A model generated the notes under the pieces. It saw only the letters and a list, made by a program, of their open reading frames with translations. It did no database searches and was not told the DNA's origin. Positions 36,077 to 44,581 of a DNA stretch of 64,000 bases are shown here, piece after piece. Origin of the DNA: Candidatus Zhuqueibacterota bacterium (GTDB lineage Bacteria > Zhuqueibacterota > Zhuqueibacteria > Oceanimicrobiales > Oceanimicrobiaceae); NCBI GenBank assembly GCA_029261995.1, contig JAJDAF010000032.1, positions 1 to 64,000 on the forward strand. Direction: 5' to 3'. The stretch's first letter is position 1; every line of letters starts with the position of its first letter. A program made the position numbers and the translations under genes.

Positions 36077-36817
36077 ATGAATTGCCCGTTTTGCGAGTAT
36101 GAGGTCGAGGCAGAGTTCAATTTTTGTCCGTCGTGCAGCCAACCACTCAAGACGCGACCTACCGACGAGTATTTGCTGATTGCGTTTGAAAATCTGGCCG
36201 AAGGTCAGGTCAAGGCGGCAACCAGGCAATTCGAGGCAATCATCCAAAAGGAGCCGAAACACATCGTGGCGTTGAAAGCGCTTGGCAACATCTACTTCCA
36301 CATGGGAGAGTTGGACGCCACCGTCAAGATGTATAAAAAAGTGCTGGAAATCGACCCGAAATATATTGATGTGCTCTATGATTTGGGCGTCGCGTACTAC
36401 TATCGCGGTGACTTGAAAGACTCTGCTCAGTTTTTCCGAACTCTGCTCCGGATTGACCCGCACTACAAGTCCGCGCTCTACCGGCTCGGCCTGACTTGTT
36501 TCCACCTGGGACTGCTCGAAGAATGTTTGGAAAACCTGTCACGCTGCGTCGCGCTTTCGCCCAATAATTTCATGGCGCGCTACCACCTTGCCGTCGCCTA
36601 CTTCTCGAAAGGGGATTGCGAGCAGGCCTGCCGCGAATTCAAAACTGTCACCCTGAAGACACCCGAAAATTCCGCAGCCTTCTATCAGCTTGGGCTGGCG
36701 TACAAGGAGAACAATGAGGCGAAGAAAGCCCTGAAGGCCTTCCAAAAGGCGCTGGAGTTGGAACCCCAAAATCAGAGAGTAGTGAAAGAGTTTGCCGAAC
36801 TCCAAAAAAAAATATGA
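36077..36817 (+). CDS. Zinc-ribbon/TPR protein
   Basis: The 246-residue product starts with a zinc ribbon (CPFC...CPSC, residues 3-20) followed by about six TPR repeats (ALGNIYFHMGELDATVKMYK, DLGVAYYYRGDLKDSAQFFR, QLGLAYKENNEAKKALKAFQ). Its layout is a longer version of the 99-residue protein at 26797. AAGGGA precedes ATG 36077. No enzyme motif is present; a protein-assembly or adaptor role is likely. Confidence 0.85.
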   Translation: MNCPFCEYEVEAEFNFCPSCSQPLKTRPTDEYLLIAFENLAEGQVKAATRQFEAIIQKEPKHIVALKALGNIYFHMGELDATVKMYKKVLEIDPKYIDVLYDLGVAYYYRGDLKDSAQFFRTLLRIDPHYKSALYRLGLTCFHLGLLEECLENLSRCVALSPNNFMARYHLAVAYFSKGDCEQACREFKTVTLKTPENSAAFYQLGLAYKENNEAKKALKAFQKALELEPQNQRVVKEFAELQKKI

Positions 36818-36888
36818 ACGCGGACTGCCCCTGGTAATCGTAGACAATTCAGGCGGCAAAACAGGACACCATAAAACGGAGACGACTC

Positions 36889-38262
36889 TTGAAAACTGTC
36901 ATTGAACCCTTCCGCATCAAAATGACCGAACCCATCACTTTGATTTCGCGAGAGCAGAGAATTGAAGCGCTGGCGAAAGCGCACCACAACGTGTTTCTTC
37001 TCGATGCCGAAGATTGTTGTATAGATTTGCTGACGGACAGTGGAACTGGAGCCATGTCGGCGCAGCAGTGGGCGGCGCTGATGCTGGGCGATGAAAGTTA
37101 TGCCGGCAGCCGTTCATGGAAAAAATTCGAATCTACCATCAAGGAAATCACCAGCATCAAGCACGTGTTTCCGACACACCAGGGACGTGCCGCGGAGAAC
37201 ATTCTGGCGCAGACTCGTCTGCGGCCCGGCGACGTCATCCCAAACAACAGCCATTTCGATACGACCCGCGCCAACATAGAGTTTGTCGGAGCAATCGCTT
37301 TGGACCTGATCTGCGCGGAAGGCCTGGACACCGGTCTGATTGCACCGTTCAAGGGCAACATGGATGTGGAAAAACTGGAGCAGTGCATCGCCGAGCATGG
37401 TCGAGAGAAAATTCCATTTGGTATGATCACGGTGACCAACAATACCGGCGGTGGCCAGCCGGTTTCCATGGCCAATATCCGCGCCGTGAAAGCGGTGCTG
37501 CAGAAACATGATATCCCGCTCGTCATCGATGCCTGCCGGTTCGCCGAAAACGCCTACTTCATCCACGAGAATGAACCGGAGTTCCAGGACAAAACCCTGC
37601 TCGAAATCGCACAAGAGATGTTTTCGTACGCAGATGCCGCTACCATGAGCTGCAAGAAGGATGGGTTGGCGAATATCGGCGGATTTCTGATCTGCAACAA
37701 TGACAAGTGGGCGGAGGAGTTCAAAAATCTTCTCATTTTGCGCGAGGGATTCCCGACTTATGGCGGGCTCGCAGGCCGCGATCTGGAGGTCATCGCGGTC
37801 GGGCTGAAGGAGGCTTTGGACTACGACTACCAAGTCTACCGCCACGCGACCGTAACCTACCTCGGGGACCGACTTGAAAAGATGGGGGTGCCCTATGTCA
37901 AGCCCGTGGGTGGCCACGCGGTTTTTCTCGATTCCAGGGCTTTCTTGCCGCACCTGGCTCCCCTGCAATATCCCGGGATTGGGCTCGTGAATGCGCTGTA
38001 TGTGGAAGGAGGCGTACGTTCGGTTGAACTGGGTTCAGTCATGTTTGGCAAGCGCGACGCTGATGGCAATGAAGTCCCGGCGCCCCTGGATCTGGTTCGG
38101 CTCGCCTTTCCCAGACGGGTTTACACCCAGAGCCATTTCGACTTTCTGGTGGAGATTATCTCCGAGGTCTGGCAAAATCGTGACAAGATCCCGGGCCACA
38201 AAATTACTTACCAGCCTGAGTTCCTGCGCCATTTTACCTGCCACTTCCAGCCAATGAAGTAG
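36889..38262 (+). CDS. tnaA: Tryptophanase-like beta-eliminating lyase
   Basis: The 457-residue product belongs to the tryptophanase/tyrosine phenol-lyase family of PLP enzymes, which split L-Trp to indole (or L-Tyr to phenol), pyruvate and ammonia. EPFRIKM opens the protein, DSGTGA and PTHQGR follow, and the PLP Lys is in MSCKKDG (about residue 256). Two positions separate the activities in the family. Tryptophanase has Asp in FDTT and His in LRHFT; tyrosine phenol-lyase has Thr and Phe. This protein has HFDTTRA and LRHFT, so tryptophanase is favoured. The start is TTG 36889, needed to include EPFRI; CGGAGA lies ahead. No tnaC-like leader or tnaB permease is adjacent. Confidence 0.87.
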   Translation: MKTVIEPFRIKMTEPITLISREQRIEALAKAHHNVFLLDAEDCCIDLLTDSGTGAMSAQQWAALMLGDESYAGSRSWKKFESTIKEITSIKHVFPTHQGRAAENILAQTRLRPGDVIPNNSHFDTTRANIEFVGAIALDLICAEGLDTGLIAPFKGNMDVEKLEQCIAEHGREKIPFGMITVTNNTGGGQPVSMANIRAVKAVLQKHDIPLVIDACRFAENAYFIHENEPEFQDKTLLEIAQEMFSYADAATMSCKKDGLANIGGFLICNNDKWAEEFKNLLILREGFPTYGGLAGRDLEVIAVGLKEALDYDYQVYRHATVTYLGDRLEKMGVPYVKPVGGHAVFLDSRAFLPHLAPLQYPGIGLVNALYVEGGVRSVELGSVMFGKRDADGNEVPAPLDLVRLAFPRRVYTQSHFDFLVEIISEVWQNRDKIPGHKITYQPEFLRHFTCHFQPMK

Positions 38263-38463
38263 GGGCTAACCGAAAACTCAGCCGGCATGTCGGCAGTGCA
38301 AGCAGTCATCCCAAACAGCCTCGCGAAACCGACGTTTCTGTTCGATGGCGGTACTCTGTTGTGATTACTTTGTAATATCCCCCTGAGCGATAAAGCTTTG
38401 TTTGCCTGAGTTCGATGTAAAGAACAAGGCCACAACAATATTCATCCACACGCTCAGGGAAAC

Positions 38464-39135
38464 ATGGAGACATCTCATCGCAGGGACGCGCTGAAACTTA
38501 GCTATCGCAAGAAACTCGAACTCGCCACCATCGCCTCACTTCTACTCGTCTTTGGATTTCTACATGCCTTGCCTGGACCCCGGTTCGCAACCCTGGTGGG
38601 CAAGTTGCGTCCTGTAAAAATCGAGGTTGAAGATGTGGTCCCGACCTTTCAGTTCAACAAACCATTGCGACCGCTCAGGCCGAGGGTAACGGTACCGAAC
38701 GCCAGTGAATCGATGCCGGAACACGCCACAATCCACGCGGTCGCTTTTGAATTGGTCACTCTGCCGCCGGCGCCGGAACTCAAGAATCCCTACGAAGAAT
38801 ACACCTTCATTCCGCACGAGATACCTCCTGAGCCAGTCGGTGGAATGGTGTCCATTCAGAAACGAATTCAGTATCCGGACCGTGCCCTGGCGAAGGGCAT
38901 TGAAGGGCTCGTTGTTATCGGTGTTCTGGTGGACGAACAGGGCAAGGGCAGCAAGATTTCAATCCTGCATGATTCCGGCATGGACGCCGGGTTCGAAGAG
39001 GCTGCAGCCACGGCGGTCAATGCTGTCAGTTGGGTACCCGCACAACAGCGTGAAAAAGCCGTTAAGGTATGGATTGCCGTTCCGGTCAGATTCAGGATCA
39101 GCGCTCGCAGACAACAGGTGGGTTGGTCGCTCTAA
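38464..39135 (+). CDS. TonB-family energy-transducing protein
   Basis: The 223-residue product has one N-terminal membrane anchor (LATIASLLLVFGFLHAL, about residues 20-36), a proline-containing periplasmic linker and a C-terminal TonB domain (about 133-215: IQYPDRALAKGIEGLVVIGV to WIAVPVRFRI). The linker is short and lacks the long Pro-Lys run of classical TonB. Such proteins carry energy from ExbBD to outer-membrane receptors, but neither is next to it. The stop overlaps by three bases the stop of the convergent amidase gene. Confidence 0.88.
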   Translation: METSHRRDALKLSYRKKLELATIASLLLVFGFLHALPGPRFATLVGKLRPVKIEVEDVVPTFQFNKPLRPLRPRVTVPNASESMPEHATIHAVAFELVTLPPAPELKNPYEEYTFIPHEIPPEPVGGMVSIQKRIQYPDRALAKGIEGLVVIGVLVDEQGKGSKISILHDSGMDAGFEEAAATAVNAVSWVPAQQREKAVKVWIAVPVRFRISARRQQVGWSL

Positions 39136-41240
39136 TCAGCCGTCTCCTGCATAGCGCGCATGAACTTGACTAACCCGGCGAGAATGCGGAGAGCATCGCG
39201 TTGGCTGACCTCCGGCGCTCGGCAACGGATGGTCAGTTGCAGCGCCGTTTTATTGGTGTAGGTTACCTCCGGCACTTTCGTGTTTTGAAGCAAGGTGTCA
39301 CTTGCCGCCAGGTCTGAAAACGCCCCAAGAATTGCCGTCCCTAGTTTCTCCGCCTTTTTGTTCGCCGGATAAATGGTAGTCACCACCTCCAGAGAATCTG
39401 AATCCTGGAACTCGTAAACCAACTGCAGATACCAACCTTCCGGCATTTGGTTAACCATCTTTACTCTATCTCGGGAACTGAGCCAGGTCGCGTTTTCACG
39501 TACCAAAATCGGCTGAGCGCCCGCTCGGGCAAGCGTAGCTGAGAGTGTCTTTGCCAACTTCAAGTTGGCTTGCGCTGATGTCACGCTGTCGGGGAAAAGG
39601 TCGCCAGCGAGCGAGTCACCGTGGGCCGCGTCGAGGATGAAGACTTCATCATGTAGCAGTCCATCAAGCAGCGCCGCCAGTTCGAAGTTCCTGAGCACGC
39701 TGCGGGTCGAATCGATTTCGATGCCCACCGCGATTTCTTCGAAGCCATTTATTTTCAATACAAGCCTCCCCGGACCAACAGGAGGATTGAGCATAAAATA
39801 AACCCCGTTTTCATCCGTGAGGCTGAACACGGAGTCGTTGAGCGCCACTTCTACGTCCGCAATGGGTCGTCGGGTTGAATCATCCGTCACCGTACCGCTC
39901 AGTGTCCAGACCTGTCCCTGGGGAATAAGAGAAAGGAAGAGGGTATCGACCTTTGAATCGGCAGTCGCCGTGATGGTGCTCAATCCGAATTCGGGGGCGC
40001 CACGAAAGTAAGCAAGTGCCCGGCCATCAACCAGAACGGGGTGCTCGGGCCGAATCGTACCTTTGCTTGCCCGCAAGATCAGGCGTGTGCTATCCCAAAC
40101 GGCCTGGCTGTCCGCGTCGAAAAGGTGCAGGACGATGGGCATCTGTGTCAGAGAATCTGCCGCCAGATACTCGCTTGCCATCTCAAAACGGATAGAATCG
40201 GTTGGCGCTGCGATGGTCAACGTGTCGGTTTGCGGCAGGTTGTGGTTCTTGAACATGTTCTGCAGATCGACCTGCACGGTGTGTCTGCCGTTTGACAACG
40301 CGGAGTCCGGTGCAAAAGAAAGTGACCGTTTGTCGGCAGAAAGTTCGACATCGACCGCTTGCCCATCAATTCTCGCAGAGACCGATTCCGAGAAGATGAG
40401 CAACTCAGCGAGATTTCGACCGCCAAGTTCTGTGATGCCGTCTTTGAGGTGGTAGGCCACTTCTGGTGTCTTTGTCCGAGAGACACCTGCTGGCTTGATG
40501 AGTTTGGTGGATGGAACGCCGCCGGCTGCCCACCGTGCCAGCCCCAGAAAAATGCCGTAGGCCTCACGTCGGTTGTAGCGCTGGTCGGTGAGCCGTTTCT
40601 CTTCTTTGGTATTTGAGTAAAAAGATGACTCCAGCAAGATCGCGGGAATCCTGGAGCGGCGCAGCAGGCCAAAGCCCGCAGGGTAGATGATCTTGTCCGT
40701 CAGCAGTCCGTCGCCCACGACTTGCGGCAGACGCAGCGCTTCGGTCAGGCCGAAATAGATGTTGCGCGCAAGATCCATGCTTGACGGCGAGGTATCCGGT
40801 GTCAGGTGGTAGAAGATGGCGGAATAGTTGGTTTCCGGGTTGCCACTGGCATTGTGGTGCAGCGAAATCATGAAATCGCAACCCGCTTCGAAAGCCATAT
40901 CTGCACGATCCTGCAAGGCAATGAAACTGTCGTCCTCGCGCGTGAGCAGAACTTCCGCCCCCGCCTTCTCCAGGAATTCTTTCAGGAAACGGGCGACGTT
41001 GAGATTCATGACCGCCTCACGTTCACCGGATGGCCCCCGTTTGTAGCCCGGCAAATGGGCATTGCCACCATGGCCGGGGTCGAGAGCGACCTTGAATTCA
41101 GACAGACGAGAAGCGAAGGGTGGGATGGTGTAGTGTTCGTCCGGAAGTTCTTGCCAGTTTTTGAGTTTTAAATCCATACCGGCGCAACCTGCCAAGATGA
41201 ACAACAGCGCGCCGACCAGCAACAGCGTCTTTTTCTGCAT
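39132..41240 (-). CDS. N-acetylmuramoyl-L-alanine amidase lipoprotein with decayed second amidase domain
   Basis: The 702-residue product has a lipobox (LAGC, Cys near 19) and an Amidase_3 domain (about 48-235). Its zinc ligands are visible: VALDPGHGG, GEREAVMNLNV and MISLHHN, plus the catalytic Glu in ILLESSF. The middle contains beta-rich modules, including a carboxypeptidase-regulatory-like domain (about 448-515, GTVTDDSTRRPIADVEVAL). The C-terminal part (about 530-695) repeats the amidase pattern (FILDAAHGD, AGAQPILVRENATWLSSRDR) but lacks the second and third zinc ligands. It probably cleaves the stem peptide from glycan strands at the outer-membrane side; the second copy may bind wall without cutting. 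Confidence 0.9.
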   Translation of the reverse strand: MQKKTLLLVGALLFILAGCAGMDLKLKNWQELPDEHYTIPPFASRLSEFKVALDPGHGGNAHLPGYKRGPSGEREAVMNLNVARFLKEFLEKAGAEVLLTREDDSFIALQDRADMAFEAGCDFMISLHHNASGNPETNYSAIFYHLTPDTSPSSMDLARNIYFGLTEALRLPQVVGDGLLTDKIIYPAGFGLLRRSRIPAILLESSFYSNTKEEKRLTDQRYNRREAYGIFLGLARWAAGGVPSTKLIKPAGVSRTKTPEVAYHLKDGITELGGRNLAELLIFSESVSARIDGQAVDVELSADKRSLSFAPDSALSNGRHTVQVDLQNMFKNHNLPQTDTLTIAAPTDSIRFEMASEYLAADSLTQMPIVLHLFDADSQAVWDSTRLILRASKGTIRPEHPVLVDGRALAYFRGAPEFGLSTITATADSKVDTLFLSLIPQGQVWTLSGTVTDDSTRRPIADVEVALNDSVFSLTDENGVYFMLNPPVGPGRLVLKINGFEEIAVGIEIDSTRSVLRNFELAALLDGLLHDEVFILDAAHGDSLAGDLFPDSVTSAQANLKLAKTLSATLARAGAQPILVRENATWLSSRDRVKMVNQMPEGWYLQLVYEFQDSDSLEVVTTIYPANKKAEKLGTAILGAFSDLAASDTLLQNTKVPEVTYTNKTALQLTIRCRAPEVSQRDALRILAGLVKFMRAMQETAD

Positions 41241-41449
41241 GCTGTCTATTTAAGAAAATCTCTGAATAAATCAAGTGATTTCGGACAGTGAGTTCCCTGC
41301 GCAGCACGGCCGCAACAATTCTCTGCCACCGATTACTGTAAGAAACTGGTTTCCTCACCACAAGAATTTCCTTATATTTCATGTCACAGCAAACGCGGCG
41401 CATTTGCCGACAGCGTTTACCTATCGCCTCCTTCTGACATCAATAGAAA

Positions 41450-42016
41450 ATGCTCAGGTTAACTCTCAATCCGGACCAGCAACTGCTCAACCGGATCAAA
41501 AGCAATGACCGAACTGTCCTCGGAGAACTCTTTGTGAGTTACAAAAAGATGGTGGTGAAATACGTCTGCGGCAACGGCGGCGATGCCAGTGACGCCGACG
41601 ATATGTTGCAAGAGGCCATCGTTGTACTCTGGCAGAACGTGTGCTCCGGGCGCTTTCAGCTTTCATCAAAACTCGGCACCTATTTGCTGGGTGTCGTCAA
41701 AAACAAATGGCGCGCCGAACTGCGCAAGCGCAGCCGTATGACGGGGGCCGAGCCTGCCGCAGATACCGCGGACAGTGCCGAGAGTTCCCTGGACACGCTG
41801 ATTCACGACGAACAAGCAGAGCTGGTACAGCGCGCCGTGGGGCTGCTGAATCCGGTCTGCCGACAATTGCTCCTGCTTTTCTATTTCGAGCAGCGCAGCA
41901 CAAAAGACATCGCCAGAATTATGCGCTTTGCCAATCCCGATGTCGTGAAGGCCAAAAAATACCAATGCAAGAAGCGCTTGCAGACAGCGCTGAGCAAGAT
42001 GCTTGCGGAGGAATAA
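41450..42016 (+). CDS. ECF-type RNA polymerase sigma factor
   Basis: The 188-residue product has sigma region 2 (about 10-80, with DADDMLQEAIVVLWQN) and region 4 (about 125-185, LNPVCRQLLLLFYFEQRSTKDIARIM). The next gene starts inside its stop codon (TAATG) and encodes a zinc-finger anti-sigma-like membrane protein, the usual regulatory partner. No Shine-Dalgarno sequence precedes ATG 41450. Its regulon is unknown. Confidence 0.9.
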   Translation: MLRLTLNPDQQLLNRIKSNDRTVLGELFVSYKKMVVKYVCGNGGDASDADDMLQEAIVVLWQNVCSGRFQLSSKLGTYLLGVVKNKWRAELRKRSRMTGAEPAADTADSAESSLDTLIHDEQAELVQRAVGLLNPVCRQLLLLFYFEQRSTKDIARIMRFANPDVVKAKKYQCKKRLQTALSKMLAEE

Positions 42017-43254
42017 TGGAGAGCGAGATGAATTGCAAGATCATTGCACGGCAAGACTTGCACGAAAAGTACGCCCTCGGGCAACTGGCAGGAGTGCAAC
42101 TCACCGCCTATGAAACACACATAAAAGCCTGCCCCGCCTGCCAGTCAGAGTCTGAGAGTGAGTTGACTTTGATTGCCGGACTCAAGGACTTTGGCCGGGC
42201 CAGAATGAAAGATGAAATCCGGGAACAAGCTTCCTCTCTTGAAAATCACAGGAGCGGCTGGACTTGGGATACGGCAATGAAACTGGCGGCTGCGGCTGTT
42301 TTCTTGATCATGACGCCAACACTGTATTTTGTTTTTCGAACCTCAGCGTCCCATGAAATGGCGGTCACAAGCTTGTCGGAGCAGCCGGTGCGGGATCTGG
42401 CTGGCCCGGTGCGCGATCAAAATCAAGCGGAGCAGGAAGCCATCCCAAAATCCCCGTCAAAAAAAAGTAAGATGCAAGCGCAGGGCGATCGTTCCAGAAA
42501 CCGGAAGGAAGTGCGGCAGCGAATGGCCGGCAAAAAGGAACAGGCCAAAGTCGTGGCGCCTCCGTCGGTAGAGACAAGAATGATAGAAGCGCCCGTGCCG
42601 ATTAGAAGCGTGCCGCTGGCTTTCAAGGACAACGACAGTTTGGTCGCCGCGCTTCAGGCTGGCGCATTGGCCAAAACAGACGATCTGGAGCTTCCACAGC
42701 CTGAACAGGACTCAGAAGATGAGGGAATCCTTCAGCAGGCATTTCTCCTTGAGGCGCGTAATTTGCAGTCAAAGCCGAATCTCGCGGAAGAGGTGCAGCC
42801 AGAAATGCTCGACGAACTGGGGAAACAGTCCGGCCCAAGGCGTGAGGTCAGGAGAATAGCACCCACGCTGATGGCCGTGGGCGAGTTGTACGTGTATCAG
42901 CGACCTCCACCCGCGCCTGAAGAGTTTGCTGCGAGTTCAGCAGAGATTCCGCTGGCGTGGCGATTTGTAGCGAAAGAGAAAGTCATCGTGGTGAATTTTT
43001 CGTCAGGCCCGGAGATCCGATCCCGGCGGGCCAAGTTCGACCAAAACAGCTTTGACGTGCATCTAATTGAACTCGACAGCACACGAATTGTGATGAGCTG
43101 GGATTTGCCTGCAGAAATATTTACAGACCTGCACGGCCGCATGACGATTGAGAGGCTCGACAACCGACTGGTTGTGCGGGTGGCGGAAGGCAAGGGGTAC
43201 GAAATCACTTTGCTTAAACCCAATTCGCAGGCGATTCCTATTAAGACTGACTAG
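42016..43254 (+). CDS. zf-HC2 anti-sigma-factor-like membrane protein
   Basis: The 412-residue product starts at ATG 42016, overlapping the sigma-factor stop by one base and preceded by GCGGAGGA. An N-terminal anti-sigma zinc finger (HIKACPAC, H-x3-C-x2-C, about residues 35-42) is followed by a membrane helix near residues 93-115 and a long extracytoplasmic part, charged at first (Lys/Arg-rich) and beta-like at the end. It is expected to hold the upstream ECF sigma factor until a signal arrives. The periplasmic C-terminal domain is not one I recognise. Confidence 0.85.
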   Translation: MESEMNCKIIARQDLHEKYALGQLAGVQLTAYETHIKACPACQSESESELTLIAGLKDFGRARMKDEIREQASSLENHRSGWTWDTAMKLAAAAVFLIMTPTLYFVFRTSASHEMAVTSLSEQPVRDLAGPVRDQNQAEQEAIPKSPSKKSKMQAQGDRSRNRKEVRQRMAGKKEQAKVVAPPSVETRMIEAPVPIRSVPLAFKDNDSLVAALQAGALAKTDDLELPQPEQDSEDEGILQQAFLLEARNLQSKPNLAEEVQPEMLDELGKQSGPRREVRRIAPTLMAVGELYVYQRPPPAPEEFAASSAEIPLAWRFVAKEKVIVVNFSSGPEIRSRRAKFDQNSFDVHLIELDSTRIVMSWDLPAEIFTDLHGRMTIERLDNRLVVRVAEGKGYEITLLKPNSQAIPIKTD

Positions 43255-43276
43255 TGTGATGATATCCAAATAAGCG

Positions 43277-43340
43277 AACTCTGACAGGGTTTGATGTTAA
43301 CCGTTTCAGGCATAAAAAAGGGGCGAACCCTGTCAGAGTT
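43277..43340. repeat. Long inverted repeat, possible bidirectional terminator
   Basis: A perfect 15-bp inverted repeat, AACTCTGACAGGGTT (43277-43291) and AACCCTGTCAGAGTT (43326-43340), encloses 34 bases with an A run and ends in TTTTG. It lies between converging genes and could stop both transcripts. The long loop and exact arms also fit a REP-like or miniature mobile repeat. Confidence 0.55.
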
Positions 43341-43405
43341 TTGTTCGAAAAATTAGAAATCGTGACACTAGCCCGACAGTTCACGGAAAATCAAGTCTGC
43401 TTGCC

Positions 43406-44371
43406 TCACCGCAGCACGCTGGCCAAGGTTTTTTTGTCGATATTTGCGCCGCAAATAATGGCTACCACCGTCTGACCGGCGAGTTGTGATTTGAGTCTCA
43501 GAAGAGATGCTACGGTCACGGCGGCGGCGCCTTCGATTAGCAGGTGTTGCGCGTCCAGAAAGAGCCGCAGGGCCTCGGCGATCTCCGTTTCAGTCACCGT
43601 GACGTAGTCATCGACATATCGCCGGCAGAAATCAAACGTGATGGCGCCGGGTTCAACGCCGCCTGCCGTGCCATCCGAAAGCGTGGGTAGCGACGGCAGG
43701 TCCAGAATTTTGCCCGCTTTCACCGATTGAATCATGACTTGCGAATTCTCAGGTGAACAGCCAAGAATCCGAACTTCCGGTTTGATCGATTTAAGATAGC
43801 ACCCGATGCCGGAGATTAAACCACCGCCGCCGAGCGCCACCAAAACCGTGTCAATGTCTTTTGCTTGTCGTTCAAGTTCAAGGCCTATCGTGCCCTGCCC
43901 GGCGATGACTTGCAAGTCGTTATATGGAGAGATGTAGGTCATGCCCTGTTCCGCCGCGTAGTTGCGTGCGTGGGTTTCCGTTTCTGCATTGTCCTGACCA
44001 TGTCGGCGGATCTCGGCGCCGAGTTGCCGGATGGCCTGCAATTTACCTTCTGAAGCCACCTCCGGAACGAACACCAGTCCTTTCACGGCGTGTGGCCGCA
44101 AACTGAAAGCAACACCAGCGCCGTGATTGCCGGTGGAGGCCGTCACCACGCCACGCCTTCTTTCGTCATCGCTGAGCGACAACACCTTGTTCATGGCGCC
44201 CCTGGCTTTGAAGGAACCGGTGAACTGCAGGTTTTCGAGCTTGAAATGGACGGCCGCACCCGTCATTTCACTGAAGAACGGTGAGGCTTCGAGATAAGTC
44301 TCTCGGATTTGGGGCCGAATTCGTGATTCGGCCTGAGCGATTTCTTGGAGAAGGTTCATGTTCAATCCCAT
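43406..44371 (-). CDS. Threonine/serine dehydratase-like PLP enzyme
   Basis: The 321-residue product is a fold-II PLP enzyme of the threonine dehydratase/serine racemase group. The PLP Lys is in GSFKARGA (about residue 55), the phosphate-binding glycine loop is GGGGLISG (about 179-186) and STGNHGAGVAF contacts the substrate carboxylate. It lacks the C-terminal ACT-like regulatory domain of biosynthetic IlvA, so it resembles catabolic dehydratases. The reaction is probably L-Thr/L-Ser to 2-oxoacid plus ammonia. A start at the second Met (44359) is also possible; neither has a clear ribosome-binding site. Confidence 0.88.
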   Translation of the reverse strand: MGLNMNLLQEIAQAESRIRPQIRETYLEASPFFSEMTGAAVHFKLENLQFTGSFKARGAMNKVLSLSDDERRRGVVTASTGNHGAGVAFSLRPHAVKGLVFVPEVASEGKLQAIRQLGAEIRRHGQDNAETETHARNYAAEQGMTYISPYNDLQVIAGQGTIGLELERQAKDIDTVLVALGGGGLISGIGCYLKSIKPEVRILGCSPENSQVMIQSVKAGKILDLPSLPTLSDGTAGGVEPGAITFDFCRRYVDDYVTVTETEIAEALRLFLDAQHLLIEGAAAVTVASLLRLKSQLAGQTVVAIICGANIDKKTLASVLR

Positions 44372-44581
44372 TAGTTGTGAGATTAAGCGAGTTATCCCAA
44401 AAAGTCAAGCGCGACATCGGCGTCCGACGTTTGAACACGAATGGCGCATAGCCGCTAAGACTCCAAAACCATCCCCTGATCCGATTCTTTCGCCATTTTA
44501 TAATTCAATAAGAATAGATCGACCTGCAGATTTGTAGAAGCAGTATTGTGACAATTCCCCAAAAACCTGAGGAGATTATTG

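Noticed and set aside
36818-36888. tnaC-like leader peptide before tryptophanase
   Set aside because: The 71-bp gap contains no short frame with the Trp and Pro spacing of TnaC.
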